From Haloplanus ruber (lineage in GTDB: Archaea; Halobacteriota; Halobacteria; Halobacteriales; Haloferacaceae), in NCBI RefSeq assembly GCF_024494725.1, contig NZ_JANHDK010000004.1, positions 124,001-188,000 on the forward strand: a stretch of 64,000 bases of DNA, in the 5' to 3' direction. The notes below the pieces were generated by a model. That model was not told the origin of the DNA and ran no database searches. It saw only the letters and a program-made list of their open reading frames with translations. Both the position numbers and the translations under genes were made by a program. Shown in pieces: positions 34,668 through 43,028 of the stretch; positions within the stretch are counted from its first letter, which is position 1; each line of letters opens with the position of its first letter.

Positions 34668-35588
34668 CTAGAAAAGCTTCGGAATCGTATTCCGAAAGAT
34701 GTTGAGCGAGATGACCAACAGCAGAGTAATGACGAACCAGTTGAATTTCTGCTCGTCGACCTCGAGCCGGCGCAGATACGTCCCGAGGAGGAGCCCCACA
34801 ATCGTAATAACTGCAATAACAGATCCGAGCCAGAGCCGGTACGTGGTCATGAGATCAGTAAAAAGCGCCATCTGAAGAATGCGGACCGTGAAGATGATAC
34901 CCAGAACCATAGAGAGCCCGCCGATATAGCGCTCGGTATCACGCTCGAACGTATGGAAATACGCCGGAAGTAGTGGACCGAGGTTGGATGCTGCGAGCAG
35001 GAATCCCTCGAGGAATCCAGCGGTGCTGAGTGCGATTGGGTGGTGTGCTTCTTCGATTGTCACAAAATTCTGAACGACTTGGAACACGACGTATGCGAAG
35101 ATAATCACGCCAATGAGGAACGGCACAATCGGTCCAGCGGTGTACTGTGCAAGGAAGTAGACGCCAGTGATTGACCCGACAATTGCCAGCAAGATGAGTA
35201 TCCATTCCTGGCGAATAAACGAGATTCCGGTCTTGGTCTCGCCAATCTGGAACATATTGATCATCCAGGGCGGGATTGCGAGAACGACAACTGCAAGCGT
35301 CGGGTCGATGACAGACGCAAAAATGGGCGTCGTAATGAGTGCGTACCCGAAGCCTATCATTCCCTTCACGACGCCAGCGACAATAGCGACGACAGCAAAT
35401 AGGAGGAATAATTCGGTCGAGACATTCGACTGGACACCTTTCGTAGCGTTCTCCCAGCCAGGGAAGAAGACGATCGAGCTCGTGAGAACTGCAAGCGTCG
35501 CAAACATCATCGTGACTTCTCGATACCGGAATTGAAGCAGGTGCTCAATGAACTGTCGAGGATTAACTCTGGATTTACGTGTACTCAT
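34668..35588 (-). CDS. TSUP-family exporter (second copy)
   Basis: 306 residues from MSTRKSRV; the frame opens 37 codons earlier, but those residues are not typical. Repeats: VVAIVAGVVKGMIGFGYALITTPIF (about residues 50-74) and STAGFLEGFLLAASNLGPLLPAYF (about 190). Differs from the exporter at 28175 in having a longer, Arg-rich N-terminus. Substrate probably a sulfur oxyanion, by context. Convergent with the DsrE gene (4-base gap). Confidence 0.8.
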   Translation of the reverse strand: MSTRKSRVNPRQFIEHLLQFRYREVTMMFATLAVLTSSIVFFPGWENATKGVQSNVSTELFLLFAVVAIVAGVVKGMIGFGYALITTPIFASVIDPTLAVVVLAIPPWMINMFQIGETKTGISFIRQEWILILLAIVGSITGVYFLAQYTAGPIVPFLIGVIIFAYVVFQVVQNFVTIEEAHHPIALSTAGFLEGFLLAASNLGPLLPAYFHTFERDTERYIGGLSMVLGIIFTVRILQMALFTDLMTTYRLWLGSVIAVITIVGLLLGTYLRRLEVDEQKFNWFVITLLLVISLNIFRNTIPKLF

Positions 35589-35920
35589 GAGATGGGGGAG
35601 TCTACTGATAGCTAACAGTAGCTGGACGTGTAATTCAGTGTCCCCCTCGGCAACGTACTCATACAGGTGTGACGAGTCGATAACTGCAATTCTCACCATT
35701 TCCTCGGTAGACGAGCGATATTATAGGGTTTTTAGAATCCAGAGATGTCGCACATATCGGCTAATTTTGCCATTGATTATCCCAATATTAGCTGATTCAG
35801 TCAATCACCAACGAATCAATAAGATGGGTCTAGCGGGTTTCTATGCACTGAGGAGTACTCGTCTGACTGCTCGATATAGATCCCAGTCTCATATAAGAGT
35901 CTCAACACTGTAGCATTCTG
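35589..35920. other. AT-rich spacer upstream of TSUP gene
   Basis: 332 bases without a supported gene. A CCCAATATTA at 35781-35790 is a possible copy of the CAATAYT motif, about 190 bases upstream of the TSUP start. Confidence 0.3.
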
Positions 35921-36208
35921 CTAGATGTTCTGTTGTTCCGGATCAAGCATAACAGATCGTAAAATCAGCAACATTCCAATAGAGACGAGTGCCGCTTGAA
36001 CGAGCGCGGCTGAAAATAGCGACGTGTTGAACGTGTTGAGAATGAGTCCTTCACAAACTGCGCCGATCCCGATAAAGACGAATCCAACCGAAACATGGAA
36101 CATGGGATTGCTTTCGCTCCGTCGATACGCATAGAACGCAAGATACGCAACAGAGAGACTCAGCGAGAGCGCGATCAGCTTTATGGCGATGATCGGGATG
36201 CTAATCAT
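35921..36208 (-). CDS. Three-helix membrane protein (DUF7521-like)
   Basis: 95 residues with three hydrophobic helices (about 5-27, 38-58, 66-86) and a middle YRRSESNPMFHVSVG, typical of the DUF7521 haloarchaeal family. The start overlaps the stop of the upstream winged-helix gene by four bases (ATGA-type), an arrangement conserved in that family: membrane protein paired with a winged-helix regulator. Possibly the membrane sensor for that regulator. Confidence 0.75.
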   Translation of the reverse strand: MISIPIIAIKLIALSLSLSVAYLAFYAYRRSESNPMFHVSVGFVFIGIGAVCEGLILNTFNTSLFSAALVQAALVSIGMLLILRSVMLDPEQQNI

Positions 36209-36564
36209 ATATTCTCGCGAAAATTGTTCCAGAGCGTGGTGAAGTTGTCGGCGAGCTCGTCCCGAGTCTCGACTGACAGTTCGAGCTCACCGTCGGAAAT
36301 GGCAACTTGAAGCGTTTCAATTGTCGTTTCAAATAATTGTTTGTGTTCGCCACCGGAACCGATCGTCGAATGGACTCTGATGAGGTCGTGTTCCTGTAGG
36401 GTGGAGATACGTCGGTAGATTGTCGCCAACGACGCATCACATCGCCGACTGAGCTCTTTCGCCGTTCTGGGGGATTCATCAGCAGCTAGCAAGATCTCCC
36501 GAGAGTAGTCGTCCGCGAAAAGCTCCAAGAGGGCCGCAGACTGGCTGTTTTCCCCTGTCGTCAT
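36205..36564 (-). CDS. ArsR/winged-helix regulator paired with DUF7521
   Basis: 119 residues. HTH (residues 10-70): LLELFADDYSREILLAADESPRTAKEL and SLATIYRRISTLQEHDLI. A wing region IRVHSTIGSGGEH follows. One Cys only (CDASL). First gene of a two-gene unit with the DUF7521-like protein. Confidence 0.8.
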   Translation of the reverse strand: MTTGENSQSAALLELFADDYSREILLAADESPRTAKELSRRCDASLATIYRRISTLQEHDLIRVHSTIGSGGEHKQLFETTIETLQVAISDGELELSVETRDELADNFTTLWNNFRENI

Positions 36565-36730
36565 ATGGTTATATTACGCGTTCATCTGCAAAGAAGCGAC
36601 GATTTGGCCACACTAAACGTATCATTGCTATGAACAACAAAACGGAACTCCCACGAAATCGAATCAGCTTTTCTACGAACGAGCAAACAGACGGCCTGCT
36701 TTATTTGCCGGAGATCGAAACGAAAGAGAG

Positions 36731-37171
36731 ATGCGATCGCGATCAAGACGCTATCTAAAAGCAACGATCATCAGTACCGGTGGTTTCGTGCTCTTTGGGA
36801 TTGTCACGGGCTTGATTTCGAATCCTCTCTACATTCGGCAGGTACCACGAACGCCGCTGGATTATCTCTTTCTCACCACTACTGCGGCCTTCTTGGGAGT
36901 ATACACCTTCCAACGAACCGACAACCAGCGCAATGACGACAAGACAGCTACTGCAGGAACAGTGGTGGGCTTTCTGGCGTTCGGCTGTCCAATCTGTAAT
37001 GCGTTTCTGCTCGCCTTGTTTAGCAGCTCCGCACTAATGACGTATTTCGACCCGTTACGACCCCTCTTAGGTATGGGAAGTATCGTATTCTTTGCAGGAC
37101 TTCTTTACAGCCGTTCACAGAGTTCATGTGACGCCTGTAGCATAGAAGAACAGGGGAGTCAAACTCACTAG
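36731..37171 (+). CDS. Membrane protein with CPIC motif (thiol- or metal-handling?)
   Basis: 146 residues with four hydrophobic segments (about 9-29, 45-61, 75-92, 112-125). A CPIC motif sits in the third segment (FGCPICNAFLLALFSSSAL), and a CDAC near the C-terminus (SSCDACSIEEQ). Two CxxC motifs suggest a redox or metal relay role at the membrane, resembling the CPxC helices of MerT- or VKOR-like proteins. First of a run of five genes ending in CcdA. Confidence 0.6.
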   Translation: MRSRSRRYLKATIISTGGFVLFGIVTGLISNPLYIRQVPRTPLDYLFLTTTAAFLGVYTFQRTDNQRNDDKTATAGTVVGFLAFGCPICNAFLLALFSSSALMTYFDPLRPLLGMGSIVFFAGLLYSRSQSSCDACSIEEQGSQTH

Positions 37172-37183
37172 CAAACATACAGA

Positions 37184-37444
37184 ATGACAGATACTGCAAC
37201 AGGCGAAGCTGAAGACGCGGACTCGAAGAACAGATGGCCATTAATCGGGCTTGGCGGTGCCGTAAGTCTCTGCTGTCTCTTTGCGGCACCAGCAGCGACA
37301 GGTGCAGCCGGAGCCACCGTTGCTGGAGGGGCTACAGCGGCTTTCGGTGGCGGCATAATTCGAATCCTTGTCTCAGCCATAGCCGTTGGGATTGTTGGCG
37401 TTGCCATCCAACTGTGGCCCTCTTCGTCGTCCTGCGAACGATAA
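37184..37444 (+). CDS. Small membrane protein with vicinal Cys pair
   Basis: 86 residues, two helices. The first contains the vicinal cysteines SLCCLFAAPAA (about residue 30), the second ends SSCER. The glycine/alanine-rich pattern and CC pair recall MerT/MerC-type metal transport fragments, but it is much shorter than MerT. Starts 12 bases after the previous gene, so likely one transcript. Confidence 0.55.
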   Translation: MTDTATGEAEDADSKNRWPLIGLGGAVSLCCLFAAPAATGAAGATVAGGATAAFGGGIIRILVSAIAVGIVGVAIQLWPSSSSCER

Positions 37445-37518
37445 ACACAGACCCACCTTCTTTGCTGGCGGTGCAAAACGCCAGACGATACTTGTTCGGA
37501 TGATGGTAAGCCCCGGAT

Positions 37519-38205
37519 ATGGATCGACGAAGGTATTTACAGTCGATCGCCGCAGCCGGGACAACCGCAAGCGTCGCTGGTTGCCTCGGCGTACTTACTG
37601 AATCTGGCGCTGAGGGAACAGTCCTTGGCCCGCCTGAACAGGATCTAAGTGAAGCCGCCCATCCGAGCTACGGCGACGAGATGCCCGAGTTCACCGTCCC
37701 CGACCCGATTACGGGTGAAGATATTTCAACGACTGATTTTGAAGGGGAGCGAACCATCCTCTGGACATCGTTCTACACGAATTGTCCGGACGGTGTCTGT
37801 CCCGCTCTCATTCTCCGACTGCGGCGGGCACAGGAAGTCGCTACCGAGGGTGGGTACGGCGACGCCGCCGCCTTTCTCGCACACACCTTTGACCCTGAGC
37901 GCGACACGGCCGATGTCCTCCGCGAGTACGCCCGCCAGCAGGGGGTTAATCTCGACGCCGGCAACTGGCACTTCCTTCGGCCGGAGAGCTACGAAGCGGG
38001 ACAGGAACTGCTAGAAGAACAGTTCGGGCTGGTCATCGAGAAGCGACCTGCTGAGGATCTCGAGAATCTGGAGTATCAGTTCCCACACTACGGGCTGATC
38101 CTCCTCGTGAACGAGCGTGGCATCGTCGAACGGGCGTACCCGAACGGTGCGTCGGTCGATGTCGAGACCGTCGAAAACGATTTCGAGCAGGTGGTCACGG
38201 CATGA
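37519..38205 (+). CDS. SCO1/SenC-like thioredoxin-fold lipoprotein
   Basis: 228 residues. Tat/lipobox N-terminus RRRYLQSIAAAGTTASVAGC (Cys at about 22). The thioredoxin-fold motif has CPDGVC (about residues 93-98), the SCO signature CxxxC, preceded by ILWTSFYTN. SCO proteins carry copper to cytochrome oxidase or act as thiol oxidoreductases outside the cytoplasm. Its stop overlaps the next start by four bases. Confidence 0.8.
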   Translation: MDRRRYLQSIAAAGTTASVAGCLGVLTESGAEGTVLGPPEQDLSEAAHPSYGDEMPEFTVPDPITGEDISTTDFEGERTILWTSFYTNCPDGVCPALILRLRRAQEVATEGGYGDAAAFLAHTFDPERDTADVLREYARQQGVNLDAGNWHFLRPESYEAGQELLEEQFGLVIEKRPAEDLENLEYQFPHYGLILLVNERGIVERAYPNGASVDVETVENDFEQVVTA

Positions 38206-38750
38206 AGCGTCGGAACCTCCTTGCTGGACTCGCTAGTGTCGGGGCAATTGGTGGCGCTGGGCTCGTCGCGACCGGGACAATTCCTGACACCTTCAGCAAC
38301 AGGAACGAGACACCGGAGCCAGTCGAGCCGACGACACTCGACACGATCGAAGCGCCAGGAAGCCGCGATGGTGAGGTAACGATCCCCCCAGATAATCAAG
38401 CCACATTCGTCGACTTCTTCGGAACTTGGTGTGCGCCCTGTGTGGAACAGATGCCAGCACTCGGTGAGGCTGAGGACCGGATTGGAGATGAGGTACTATT
38501 CGTCTCAGTAACAACTGAAGACGTTGGTGGGTCGGTCAGCGAGGAAACGGTCGTTGAGTGGTGGAGTGAAAACGACGGTGATTGGTTGGTCGCTGCCGAT
38601 GTAACTGCTGAACTTGCGGCGAAGCTAAATGTGGGAGCCTATCCAACTGCTGTGGCGCTCGATCCAACTGGCCGAATCCAGTGGTCTGAGTCCGGCATTC
38701 ACACCGCCGACGAGATTGTCACAGGAATCGAGATCGCCCTCAACGCATGA
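38202..38750 (+). CDS. TlpA-like thioredoxin, Tat-exported
   Basis: 182 residues. Tat signal MKRRNLLAGLASVGAIGGAG. Thioredoxin fold with WCAPC (TFVDFFGTWCAPCVEQMPAL, about residue 73) and cis-Pro in VGAYPTAVALD. Extracytoplasmic thiol-disulfide reductant, which would be recharged by CcdA of the next gene (4-base overlap). Working with SCO, it may mature copper or haem centres. Confidence 0.88.
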   Translation: MKRRNLLAGLASVGAIGGAGLVATGTIPDTFSNRNETPEPVEPTTLDTIEAPGSRDGEVTIPPDNQATFVDFFGTWCAPCVEQMPALGEAEDRIGDEVLFVSVTTEDVGGSVSEETVVEWWSENDGDWLVAADVTAELAAKLNVGAYPTAVALDPTGRIQWSESGIHTADEIVTGIEIALNA

Positions 38751-39412
38751 TCAGCGAGACGCTTCTGACAAACGTCTCGTTCGCGCTCACAGCGGGTGTA
38801 GCAACGTTCTTTTCACCGTGTGCCTACCCCCTGCTGCCGGGCTACGTTGGCTTCTACGTGAACTCTACGAACACCGAAAGCGCCTCTATCACAGGGGCGG
38901 GGATTCGAGGAGTGGCAGCCGCATTGGGCGTACTTGCGACGTTTGCGTTGCTGGGTGGGGCCACGACGTGGGTCGGCCACGAGGCACTATCAGATATTAC
39001 TATTTTTGAGACACTGGTCGGCGGATTGCTCATCATCTTCGGATTACTTGTCGCATTCGACCGCGCTCCGTCACTGTCGTTATCACTTCCAAAGCGCCGA
39101 TCAAGCGTTCTCGGCTTCGGTCTTTTTGGCGCGGGATACGCATTAGCTGGTGCCGGATGCGTCGCCCCAGTCTTCCTCGCAGTTGTAGCCCGGGCTATCA
39201 CCCTCTCGACCGAAGCAGCGATGCTCGTATTAGGAGTCTATGCCGGTGTTGTTGCTGTACTAATGGCTGCAACAACCGTCGCAACCGGAGTCGGTATCAT
39301 CAGTAACGCAAATCGCGTAATGGCTCATGCTGGATGGCTCAAGCGGCTCGCCGGCGTTGTGATGATCATCGCTGGGATCGGTCAACTCTATCTGTCAGTT
39401 ATCGTATACTGA
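38747..39412 (+). CDS. ccdA: CcdA-type membrane thiol-disulfide carrier
   Basis: 221 residues, six helices. The two redox cysteines lie in helix 1 (FFSPCAYPLLPGYVG, about residue 26) and helix 4 (LAGAGCVAPVFLAV, about 140). CcdA moves reducing power from cytoplasmic thioredoxin across the membrane to TlpA-like partners. Overlaps the TlpA gene by four bases. Confidence 0.9.
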   Translation: MISETLLTNVSFALTAGVATFFSPCAYPLLPGYVGFYVNSTNTESASITGAGIRGVAAALGVLATFALLGGATTWVGHEALSDITIFETLVGGLLIIFGLLVAFDRAPSLSLSLPKRRSSVLGFGLFGAGYALAGAGCVAPVFLAVVARAITLSTEAAMLVLGVYAGVVAVLMAATTVATGVGIISNANRVMAHAGWLKRLAGVVMIIAGIGQLYLSVIVY

Positions 39413-39452
39413 TACGGCGATTGAGGTGTACAAATAGTATGGTTCTAATAAC

Positions 39453-39463
39453 ACAATACTGTT
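39453..39463. promoter_or_regulatory. CACAATACTGT motif upstream of cydA
   Basis: Identical over 11 bases to the site before the CX5C winged-helix regulator (28158-28168). It lies about 68 bases upstream of the cydA start. Suggests that bd oxidase expression is tied to the sulfur cluster; bd oxidases are known to resist sulfide. Confidence 0.5.
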
Positions 39464-39530
39464 GTGGTGAATGCTCCAAAGTAGGAACTGTTGGGCTACT
39501 CATAAGCTATTGTGCCGTAGCGCAAGGTGA

Positions 39531-40979
39531 ATGAGTCCAATCACACTACTGAGTGCCGTCGACCCAGTATGGGTGGCGTTCCTCTCTCCGGAAGTCGCGA
39601 GTCGTATGCAGTTCGGATGGACGATCTCCGTTCACATCATCTTCGCATCCCTTTCGATCGGGCTCGCACCGTTTATTATATACTTCACCTGGAAAAACGT
39701 GCGGACGAACGAAGAGCGGTATGCGCGATTGCGCTCGTTCTGGGTGAAGGTTTTCGCCGTCGGCTTCGTGATGGGTACAGTCACCGGGATTCCGATGAGC
39801 TTCCAGTTCGGTACAAACTTCCCGCAGTTCGCCGAGGTGGCAGGGGAACTGATCGGCGGGCCACTGGCCTTCGAGGCGAAGATGGCGTTCTTCTTGGAGG
39901 CCGTCTTCCTCGGCGTGTTGCTGTACGGTCGCGAGCGCGTCACGGACCGAACGTACGTCCTCTCCTCGGTCCTTGTCGGCGTCGGCGCCTGGCTGTCGGG
40001 GTTCTGGATTTTGATCGTGAACGCGTGGATGCAGACACCTCGGGGCTACGAGATGGTCACCCGTAACGGGATGGAGGTCGCCAAACTCACAGACCCCGTC
40101 GCCGCGTTCCTCACTCCGCGAATGCCCTGGATGTACGTTCACATGATGAACGCGTCGGTGATATCGGTCGCACTGCTCGTTGCGGGCGTCTCGGCGTACA
40201 TCGTCTGGAAGAAGCCTGACACGGACGCCTGGAACTCCGCGCTCAAGCTAGCGGTGGTGCTTCTGCTCGTCTCTGCCCCGTTCCAGGCGATTCATGGCGA
40301 CGCGTACGGCCGTCACGTCGAGGATACCCAGCCACAGAAGTTTGCCGCGATGGAGGCCCACTACGAGACGGGGCAGGCCGACCTACACCTGCTCGCGTTT
40401 CCAAAGTCACCTGAGGCACTTACCGACCCGCGAGCCGAGAACCTGTTCACCGTGAGCCTTCCCGCAGTCGGGTCGTTCCTCGCCAGTGGCGGGGACTTCG
40501 ACGCCGAGGTCACCGGACTGAACGAGTACGAGGAGAACCCGCCCGTGGCGCTCGTGTTCTGGTCGTTCCGTTTCATGATCGGGCTCGGGTTCCTGTTCAT
40601 CGGGCTCGCGCTCTGGGGCGGGTTCCTCATGTACCGAGGCCGGTTGGCTGACAGCACACGCTACCTGAAGGCGATGATCGCTGCATCGCCGTTCGGCTAC
40701 GCTGCGTTGCTCACCGGCTGGTACGTCACCGAGATCGGTCGGCAGCCGTGGGTCATCCAGGGCGAGCTCAAGACGAGCGAGGCGGTGTCATCGACGCTCA
40801 CCGGGGCCGAGGCGACACTGACCCTGGTCGGGTTCGTCGTGCTCTACGTCGGGCTGGTGCTGACTGCGCTGTACATCCTGAAGTGGCTGGTCCGGGAGGA
40901 ACTCCGGTCACTCGGCGTCCGCGAGTCGAGTGCCGGGCGCTGGCGCGGGCCGCTCCCGTGGGTGACTGGCGATGACTGA
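39531..40979 (+). CDS. cydA: Cytochrome bd-type quinol oxidase subunit I
   Basis: 482 residues. N-terminal helix FGWTISVHIIFASLSIGLAPF carries the His ligand of haem b595, KMAFFLEAVFLGVLLYG the Glu ligand, a further His is in PWMYVHMMNAS, and the conserved GRQPWVIQGELKTSEAVS is near the C-terminus. Oxidises quinol and reduces O2 to water without proton pumping; tolerant of sulfide, NO and low oxygen. Length fits the short-Q-loop class. Coupled to cydB by an 8-base overlap. Confidence 0.93.
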   Translation: MSPITLLSAVDPVWVAFLSPEVASRMQFGWTISVHIIFASLSIGLAPFIIYFTWKNVRTNEERYARLRSFWVKVFAVGFVMGTVTGIPMSFQFGTNFPQFAEVAGELIGGPLAFEAKMAFFLEAVFLGVLLYGRERVTDRTYVLSSVLVGVGAWLSGFWILIVNAWMQTPRGYEMVTRNGMEVAKLTDPVAAFLTPRMPWMYVHMMNASVISVALLVAGVSAYIVWKKPDTDAWNSALKLAVVLLLVSAPFQAIHGDAYGRHVEDTQPQKFAAMEAHYETGQADLHLLAFPKSPEALTDPRAENLFTVSLPAVGSFLASGGDFDAEVTGLNEYEENPPVALVFWSFRFMIGLGFLFIGLALWGGFLMYRGRLADSTRYLKAMIAASPFGYAALLTGWYVTEIGRQPWVIQGELKTSEAVSSTLTGAEATLTLVGFVVLYVGLVLTALYILKWLVREELRSLGVRESSAGRWRGPLPWVTGDD

Positions 40980-41967
40980 CCCGCTGATTCCCGTCGACGC
41001 GTACCTCGTCGAGTCCCTGCCGGAAATCTGGCTTGGCGCGGTGCTGTTCGCACTGGGGATGTACGTCGTCCTCGACGGGTTCGACTTCGGTATCGGAATG
41101 CTGTACGCAACGCGGTCGGACGAACACGAGCGGGAGACGTTCCTGGCGGCGTTCGGACCGGTCTGGGACGCGAACGAGGTGTGGGTCGTCGCCTTCGGGA
41201 CGATGCTGCTAGCGGCGTTCCCGCGCGTGTACTCGCGCCTGCTGGCGGACAACTATCTGCTCGCGCTCGGGTTCGTCGTCGCGTTGGTGTTCCGCGGCCT
41301 CGGTCCGGAACTCCGCGAGCAGCGCGACGACGAGCGCTGGAAGCGCTACACCGATTACGCGTTCATCGGCGGGAGTGTGTTCGCGCCGCTCCTGTTGGGG
41401 ATGCTCGCGGGGCGCTGGCTGTTCGGCGGGGCGACGCTACCAGTGGCGTTGACTGGCGTCGGCCTGGTCGCCGTCTCGATAGCCACGGGGGCGGCGTTCC
41501 TCGCAGCCAAGACCGAGCCCGGTCTGGCATCGGAACTGCGAGCGTACGGCATCGGTGCGACACTGGCGTACCTTGGCGGTGTGGTCGTGCTGCTGGGAAC
41601 CGTCGTGCTGACCGATGCGGGCGGCGCTGCCGACGGGGTGCTCTCGCTGCCCGTCGCTGCAGTCGTCGTTCTCTCGATCGCCGTCGGGCTGGGCGGGAGC
41701 GTACTGGCCAGACGCGGCCGGTACCGAGCTTGGCTCGCGAGCGCGCTGGCGCTGCCCACACTGTTGACGATCTTGGTCGCAATTCTGCTGTACCCGACGA
41801 TTTATCCGCCGACCGGGCTGTTGGTTAGAGAAGCGGTCGTGTCGCCACTAGCGCTGAACCTCGTGACCGTCCTCGGGTTTCCGGTCCTGCTGCTGGTACT
41901 GTGGTACTTCAAGTTCCTCTACGGCGTGTTTAGCGGCCCAATCGAGGGTAAGGGCTACGGGGGGTAA
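40972..41967 (+). CDS. cydB: Cytochrome bd-type quinol oxidase subunit II
   Basis: 331 residues, eight or nine helices. The family motif is LDGFDFGIGMLYATRSDEHERETFLAAFGPVWDANEVW (about residues 35-72), in two pieces around GIGML. Partner of CydA; the start lies within the end of cydA. The operon ends here with no obvious cydX. Confidence 0.92.
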   Translation: MTDPLIPVDAYLVESLPEIWLGAVLFALGMYVVLDGFDFGIGMLYATRSDEHERETFLAAFGPVWDANEVWVVAFGTMLLAAFPRVYSRLLADNYLLALGFVVALVFRGLGPELREQRDDERWKRYTDYAFIGGSVFAPLLLGMLAGRWLFGGATLPVALTGVGLVAVSIATGAAFLAAKTEPGLASELRAYGIGATLAYLGGVVVLLGTVVLTDAGGAADGVLSLPVAAVVVLSIAVGLGGSVLARRGRYRAWLASALALPTLLTILVAILLYPTIYPPTGLLVREAVVSPLALNLVTVLGFPVLLLVLWYFKFLYGVFSGPIEGKGYGG

Positions 41968-42309
41968 CCTCACCAACCTCTCGTCGTTCCATTCTCCGCT
42001 CAGTACTGGTGACTCTCCGATCGGGGATGTGTACGATATGATGGAATCACATCCTCGTGATAGTGTATCTCTCTCGGTGTCACACGTCACTAGTGCCGGC
42101 GCCTTGAACGCGACAGAGCGTATCGGCTTCGGACTGCCGAGGACCGTATTGTGTCGCAGTTTGTTGAGCAGACACTCTAGCTGGGGCCATCGAAGGAAGC
42201 TAGTTCCATATGCATTGAGAAGGTCAGTCTCAACTACTGCGCGACCTGGAAGTTGAGACTTCGTTCAGAAGAAGGTGTAACGCGTAGAGACGTGAGTACT
42301 CGAAAGTAG
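41968..42309. other. Gap with TTGAGAC/GTCTCAA repeats
   Basis: No supported gene. A 41-base sequence CCATATGCATTGAGA...TGCGCGACC occupies 42206-42246 and recurs at 43132-43172, on the far side of the toxin-antitoxin locus. Within and after it, AGTCTCAACT and AGTTGAGACT (42226-42235 and 42251-42260) form a perfect ten-base inverted repeat. See the repeat entry. Confidence 0.5.
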
Positions 42310-42660
42310 CTACCGTAATTCTTTGACGAGAGCAGTAGTCGCGTTATCGACGATACCATCTGCCAGACGGCCCTGCCAAAAATTGATATCCTCGTGGCCT
42401 ATCGATTGCACACTCCATGGAACGATCCGGCTCTCGTCTGGCGTACCGCCACGAAGCCAACTCTCCTCGGGAATGTCGATGAGCCCGTCCATCCAAGACT
42501 TCGACGTTAGTGTTACCGCGATATACTGCTCGCCGTGGAAGGGACGGCCTTCGTGGTTCGAGAGGATAAGCTAGGGGCGAGCGTCTTCTTCGCCTTTGAA
42601 CGGGTCATGGCCGTAGACGACATCGCCACGCTCAAAGATCGGTTCCCCTTCGTCGGTCAC
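42310..42660 (-). pseudogene. MazF/PemK-like toxin with in-frame TAG
   Basis: Reading from a GTG at 42660 that overlaps the antitoxin stop (GTGA): EPIFERGDVVYGHDPFKGEEDARP, then TAG at 42571-42573 where Trp is expected (TGG to TAG), then LILSNHEGRPFHGEQYIAVTL, GGTPDESRIVPWSVQSI and the C-terminus VDNATTALVKELR. The MazF/PemK beta-barrel order (GDVVY, RPWLILSN, IAVTLT) is clear. These are sequence-specific mRNA ribonucleases. The single stop truncates the toxin at about 30 residues. Confidence 0.8.
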
Positions 42661-43028
42661 TGTTCATCCTCGACGCTTGGGTGGGGCTTCTGCGGTGCGT
42701 GCTCGCGCCACGCCTGCTTATCCTCTGTACCGAGTTGGTCGTTGAACAGGGCGGTCGCCCGTTCGTAGCCGCTGTATCCTTCGAGGCGCTCGACGTCGTC
42801 GGTTATCGCCCAGTACGTCGCCTTGTGTTCGACCAGACCGCGGTCCTTCAATCGTGAGAGTGCAGTGCTCACCGCCCCCTCGTCAACGCCGATCTGAGAG
42901 GCAATTTCGCGCGCCTTGAACGCCCGATCCTCGTTGGCGGCGAGAAACCCGAGGACCTGATCAGGGACCGAAAGATCCGCGAGTTCTTCCTTGCTCGTGT
43001 TCTCGAATGTGTCTCGGTCGATGGACAT
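42657..43028 (-). CDS. Winged-helix (MarR-like) partner of the MazF-like toxin
   Basis: 123 residues from MSIDRDTFENT. Winged helix at about residues 20-78: SVPDQVLGFLAANEDRAFKAREIASQIG and EGAVSTALSRLKDRGLVEHKATYW. Overlaps the toxin start by two bases. Such HTH plus MazF/PemK pairs are common in haloarchaea; the HTH protein likely autorepresses and may neutralise the toxin. It survives although the toxin is dead, so it may now serve only as a regulator or be in decline. Confidence 0.8.
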   Translation of the reverse strand: MSIDRDTFENTSKEELADLSVPDQVLGFLAANEDRAFKAREIASQIGVDEGAVSTALSRLKDRGLVEHKATYWAITDDVERLEGYSGYERATALFNDQLGTEDKQAWREHAPQKPHPSVEDEQ

